Position numbers and translations under genes: made by a program. Shown here one piece after another: positions 61,501 through 64,000 of a DNA stretch of 64,000 nucleotides (positions are counted from its first letter, which is position 1; the number at the start of each line of letters is the position of its first letter). Source of the DNA: Brachionus rotundiformis (lineage: Eukaryota > Rotifera > Eurotatoria > Ploima > Brachionidae); assembly GCA_016802295.1 (NCBI GenBank), contig JAESIW010000020.1:5463281-5527280 (forward strand), written 5' to 3'. Below the pieces are notes generated by a model. It was not told where the DNA came from. It did no database searches and worked only from the letters and a program-made list of their open reading frames with translations.

Positions 61501-64000
61501 AAGTAATAACCAGTATCGGATTTTTTAAGGTCATAAAGACTCAATCGATGAATATTATCTGAATTTTCCAAATAGTGATGTTCGGGCAACTGCTCGCTAT
61601 GTTTAATAAGTTCTACTGATGTGGCGCCAGATACATTGCATTCAATAACAGCTGTTTCGCCTTCTGCATAGGTTTGATATTTTTCTCCTAAAATAGTTAC
61701 CACTGGTCTATTTGCTGGTTGAGTTGTTTGGACAAGTTCAGGTTGAATACTCATAGGTACTTCTTCAGTAGGTCCTTTAACATAATAGGTAAATTGACTT
61801 CCTTCCTCAGCAACACGTGAGAAAACAATGTTGTTCTGAGCTCGATCACCATTTCTTCTTACAGCAATGCAAACATATGTTCCCAAATCCATTGGAACCA
61901 AAGCTGGTATAGTCAAAGTATTTTTATTTCCATGTCTTTGAGTTCTGGCTCGACTTACACCTTCACTCTTAGTCCAAGAAATTTCCTCTATATCATCTGC
62001 TTGAGCCACACATTCAGCTGTGACTTTAATTCCATACCGGAAGCCTAATGTTGGTTGATAAGAGTCATCTGGTGTTTCCAAAACACGAATATAGACTGGA
62101 AAAGCGCTTGTTGGATCTCTGGTTGACACCTGTAAATAAGCAGCATCAAAACTTATTCGACCATATGTGGCTTGTACAGTACATAGATAACTACCACTAT
62201 CACTTGGTCTAATATTATAAATGTACAAATTATTGTCTCGTATTGAGTGATATTCCGGTAATTCTGAGTGTCCTTGTCTGCTCCATCTGATAATTGGATT
62301 TTCCAAAATTTGGCCATCATCAGTATTGTAGTTGCAAGTAAATTCAACATTACCTCCTTCAGACACGGTCTTTGATTTAGGCCTGACTTGGACTCGAAGT
62401 TGTGCTGGCTCAGATTCAATTACATCCACAAAAACTCTTTCTGATGATTCACCATAACTGCTTAATACCTTACAGGTGTAATAACCTGATGAAGATTTTC
62501 GAATATTTTCAATTTGTACATTTCCGTATTCATCTCCGCCAATGTAATTGTTTTCCGGACTGAACCAAGCAAATCGGACAGGATATCGACTAGAAGTGGA
62601 GCATGAAAGTTGGGCAGTCTCACCTTCATTAAATTGAAGACGTTTTGGCTCAATAATTACATCAGGGCCATTAGTAGGTTGATTGAATACAGTTGTTTGA
62701 ATAGTAGTGGTTGGTTGAGTGGGGGGAGTACCCTTTGGAACCAGATTAATTTTAGCTACGGCTTCACCTTCGTCATTTCGTGCTACACACTCATATTGGC
62801 CGAATTCTTCTGTATTGGCATTAGTGATTTGAAGCAGTGTTCCTTCTTGAATAGCACTGGCACCAGCTGAGAGTGGTCGGCGGTCAGCTCTTCGCCATTC
62901 TAAACTAGGAATTGGAGTTCCTGCCAAAATTCTACATTGAATGTAAATAGTTCCTTGATAGTCCAACTCGACTTGTTCCTGATCCGGATAAAGCTCAACA
63001 CGAGGCAATTCTCTAGGCTCTACTTCAACTAAAGCATAATCACGAGCATAATATTGACCTCCTTCAGCCTCACACTCATAATAACCACGATCCATTGATG
63101 ACACATTTTTAATTCTTAATGTATTTCCTTGAACAATGTGCCTTTCTTGGTCCAAATTTTCACCAGTCTTTTTCCATGTAACTTTAATGTTTGCTGGTCC
63201 GCCAGTTACCATACAATTAAGCTCGCCATCTCGGCCTTGTTTTATATTCAATTCTTTCGGAGATACCTCGACTCGTAATGGTTCAGTTGGATATGTCACA
63301 GGATTAATAACTTGAACACTTATTACCGAATATCCAGAACCAGTTACACCACTGTTTAAGTCTTCAACTTGACAAACATAAGTACCTGAATCCTGCTCTT
63401 CCAAGTCATAAAGAGCCAAAATAGGACCATTGGCAAATGAGTCACTGGGCAATGGACCTTCTTGTCTTGACCAAGTGAATCTAAAATCATTTGAACCATC
63501 TGATGTTGAGCATTGAAGTTGAACAGTTTCACCATTTGATGGATTCAATGCTCTTGGCGATACGTCTACCGTCAACTTTCTTGGTGGTTCGGTCTGACGC
63601 TCTAAGACTCGAATATTAGCCGAATCTTCAGCATAACGACCATCTTGACCAATTGCGCGACAAGTGAAAAAACCATTCAAATCAATTGTGGCATCGCGAA
63701 TGTAAAGAATATTTTCTCTGGCAAAAACATTTTGCAAATTGTCAATTCTGTCATTATTAAACAACCATGAAACAGACGGATTTGGATATCCAGATACAGT
63801 GCAAGTTAATTCAAAACTCTCACCAGAATATACTGATTTTTCTCTGGTATTTAGTTGAGCCGAAGGTGGTACGTTTTGAGGCTGATCACCATTTCGAACA
63901 ATCAAATTCACTACCAAACTTTGACTACTTCCATCACTTGAGCTAAGAATACAAGTGTATTGACCAGCATCAGATGGTCTTACTTTTATTATTTTTAGTC
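48968..64000 (-). CDS. HSPG2: Perlecan-like giant Ig-array protein, 3' portion
   Basis: At least 19 minus-strand exons, nearly all bounded in phase 1. From the 5' side: 61076 to beyond 64000, 60601-60966, 60281-60541, 58787-59074, 58238-58501, 57884-58183, 57508-57831, 57167-57457, 55844-56230, 55146-55790, about 54500-55089, about 53180-53347, 52435-53095, 52021-52380, 51613-51969, 51258-51560, 50545-51195, 49631-50083, 49472-49582 and 48968-49419. Each carries one or two Ig-like domains (Cys, W, then D-x-G-x-Y-x-C). The last two encode a laminin-G-like domain and half an EGF-like motif. A long Ig array followed by laminin G is the plan of perlecan, a secreted basement-membrane proteoglycan. 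Boundaries at 54428-54540 and 53090-53347 are ambiguous, and the 59075-60280 intron could separate two genes. The N-terminus is outside the window, and the exons around 56346-56885 are falsely duplicated by assembly. Confidence 0.75.
50084..50544 (-). other. 461-nt intron of the Ig-array gene
   Basis: AT-rich intron with GTATTT donor and AAATAG acceptor. Nothing else is seen in it. Confidence 0.6.
53647..53760. repeat. Subterminal AGTATCTAAT repeats
   Basis: At least five imperfect copies of (A/C)GTATCTAA(A/T)T(T/A) occur at about 53650, 53671, 53726 and 53747, with looser ones between. They are clustered at the left end of the transposon relic. Subterminal repeats of the terminal motif are typical transposase-binding arrays. 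Confidence 0.55.
53668..54204 (+). mobile_element. Small DNA transposon relic with ~36-bp terminal inverted repeats
   Basis: The left end has TTAGTATCTAAT (53668-53679) then CAATATCTAAATTAAT (53685-53700). The right end, read in reverse complement from 54204, has TTAGTATCTAAT then CAATATCTAATTTAAT (54167-54182). The motifs occur in the same order and similar spacing, so the ends form true inverted repeats. Extra copies of the AGTATCTAAT motif lie in the left subterminal region to 53760. Flanks AATAATTAT and AATAATTTG agree at 7 of 9 bases, a plausible target-site duplication of the length typical of Mutator-like elements. Inside is a short frameshifted ORF with a D-C-x-H-N-H motif. The element is about 540 bp, non-autonomous, and sits in an intron. 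Confidence 0.6.
53893..54176 (+). pseudogene. Frameshifted ORF fragment inside the transposon relic
   Basis: Starts MSDSDSSSTSILRP in one frame. After about residue 28 (the A-run at 53972-53976) the sensible frame shifts by one: bases 53976-54176 read TDSSATIFVEDCEHNHSTT, then DKTKDLILAKYFDEKLPP, until a TAG at 54174-54176. The EDCEHNHS motif resembles the zinc-binding His/Cys end of FLYWCH/WRKY-like domains found at the front of Mutator-like transposases. Only this small piece remains, so the domain call is tentative. The N-terminus is similar to the relic at 3084-3131. Confidence 0.4.
56009..56345 (-). repeat. Left flank of second gap, duplicated at 56886-57223
   Basis: 337 bases match 56886-57223 with about four differences, including one single-base indel. 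The match spans exactly from the first base after the N run to the last base before it. It contains an Ig exon (right part of 55844-56230) and the start of the next. It is best explained as two allelic contig ends that overlap. Confidence 0.85.
56886..57223 (-). repeat. Right flank of second gap, copy of 56009-56345
   Basis: Partner of the left flank. Collapsing the two copies and removing the 540 N would leave one continuous set of Ig exons with intact phase. Confidence 0.85.
59075..60280 (-). other. 1.2-kb intron, or the boundary between two genes
   Basis: Splice sites GTGAGG (at 60280) and TTTTAG (at 59075) join phase-1 Ig exons, giving QP-D-KPVRKIYW. If the donor is not used, translation runs four residues past the junction (GEDC) to a TAA at 60267-60269. 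The intron is AT-rich with no exon seen. Confidence 0.5.
61076..64000 (-). other. Single 2.9-kb exon encoding nine complete Ig domains and one partial
   Basis: Uninterrupted frame to the window edge. Ig domains are seen by paired cysteines and Trp: GESFELTCTV/GFFTC, ETVQLQCSTS/GTYVC, DGELNCMVTG/GYYEC, GTIYIQCRIL/GQYEC, ETAQLSCSTS/GYYTC, GNVEFTCNYN/GSYLC, KVTAECVAQ/GTYVC, TAVIECNVSG/GYYLC and NLSLVCIIND/GQFRC, plus the end of a tenth (GQYTC) at the window edge. Linkers are rich in Thr, Gln and Pro (for example PTQPTTTIQTT). These domains look more regular and less AT-driven in residue choice than the many small downstream exons, suggesting stronger constraint here. Confidence 0.85.

Noticed and set aside
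1..64000. tRNA, rRNA, CRISPR or prokaryotic operon signals
   Set aside because: I looked for GTTCRANNC-type B boxes, long conserved RNA blocks and regular direct repeats. None was convincing.

Overview
This is a nuclear, eukaryotic, animal window. It is strongly AT-rich, with short GT-AG introns (about 50-100 nt inside genes) and long, nearly featureless AT-rich spacers. The gene set is metazoan: a perlecan-like basement-membrane proteoglycan, a FoxN1/4-type forkhead factor, a Hunchback/Ikaros-like zinc-finger factor, LC3, Cdt2/DTL, ARH3, kanadaptin and DHTKD1. A chitin-binding secreted protein and the very low GC suggest a small-bodied invertebrate. A monogonont rotifer is my best guess, by inference only. 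There are no bacterial operons, CRISPR arrays, rRNA genes or recognisable tRNAs.

Layout: (1) 1-1901 (+), the 3' part of an unrecognised gene. (2) 3062-3360, a decayed reading-frame relic ending in an AT-hook. (3) 3648-5465 (-), a secreted protein joining a Ly6/three-finger domain to a peritrophin-A chitin-binding domain. (4) 6769-9910 (-), DHTKD1, the 2-oxoadipate dehydrogenase E1 of lysine/tryptophan breakdown. (5) 11097-13066 (-), an ARH3-like ADP-ribosylhydrolase whose second metal-binding motif is altered. (6) 16092-17216 (-), an ankyrin-repeat protein, divergent from (7) 18117-20018 (+), intronless kanadaptin. (8) 20325-20441 (-), a compact GC-rich island that folds into two closed stems, each followed by a T-run; it is a candidate small RNA locus. 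(9) 22193-23897 (-), the zinc-finger factor. (10) 29377-31634 (-), DTL/Cdt2, and 32286-32954 (-), MAP1LC3. (11) A roughly 10 kb gene desert, then 42748-45036 (+), FoxN1/4. (12) 47329-48199 (-), a TIR-domain protein with a Y/N/Q-rich tail. (13) 48968 to the window end (-), the 3' part of a very large Ig-array gene ending in a laminin-G domain. One of its introns carries a small DNA transposon relic (53668-54204).

I rebuilt exon structures by eye from ORF continuity, GT-AG sites and reading phase. For DHTKD1, ADPRS, DTL, LC3, FoxN, TIR, the Ly6-CBM14 gene and the zinc-finger gene, the joined exons give a length divisible by three and a continuous family-consistent protein.

Two runs of N (10382-10714 and 56346-56885) are each flanked by the same sequence on both sides, exactly as two overlapping but unmerged contigs would be. 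They are probably allelic assembly artefacts. The second one falsely duplicates part of the Ig array.

The genes are mostly independent housekeeping and developmental loci and do not form an obvious pathway. The items most worth follow-up are the Ly6-CBM14 fusion, the TIR/prion-like protein, the altered ARH3, the small-RNA candidate and the transposon relic.
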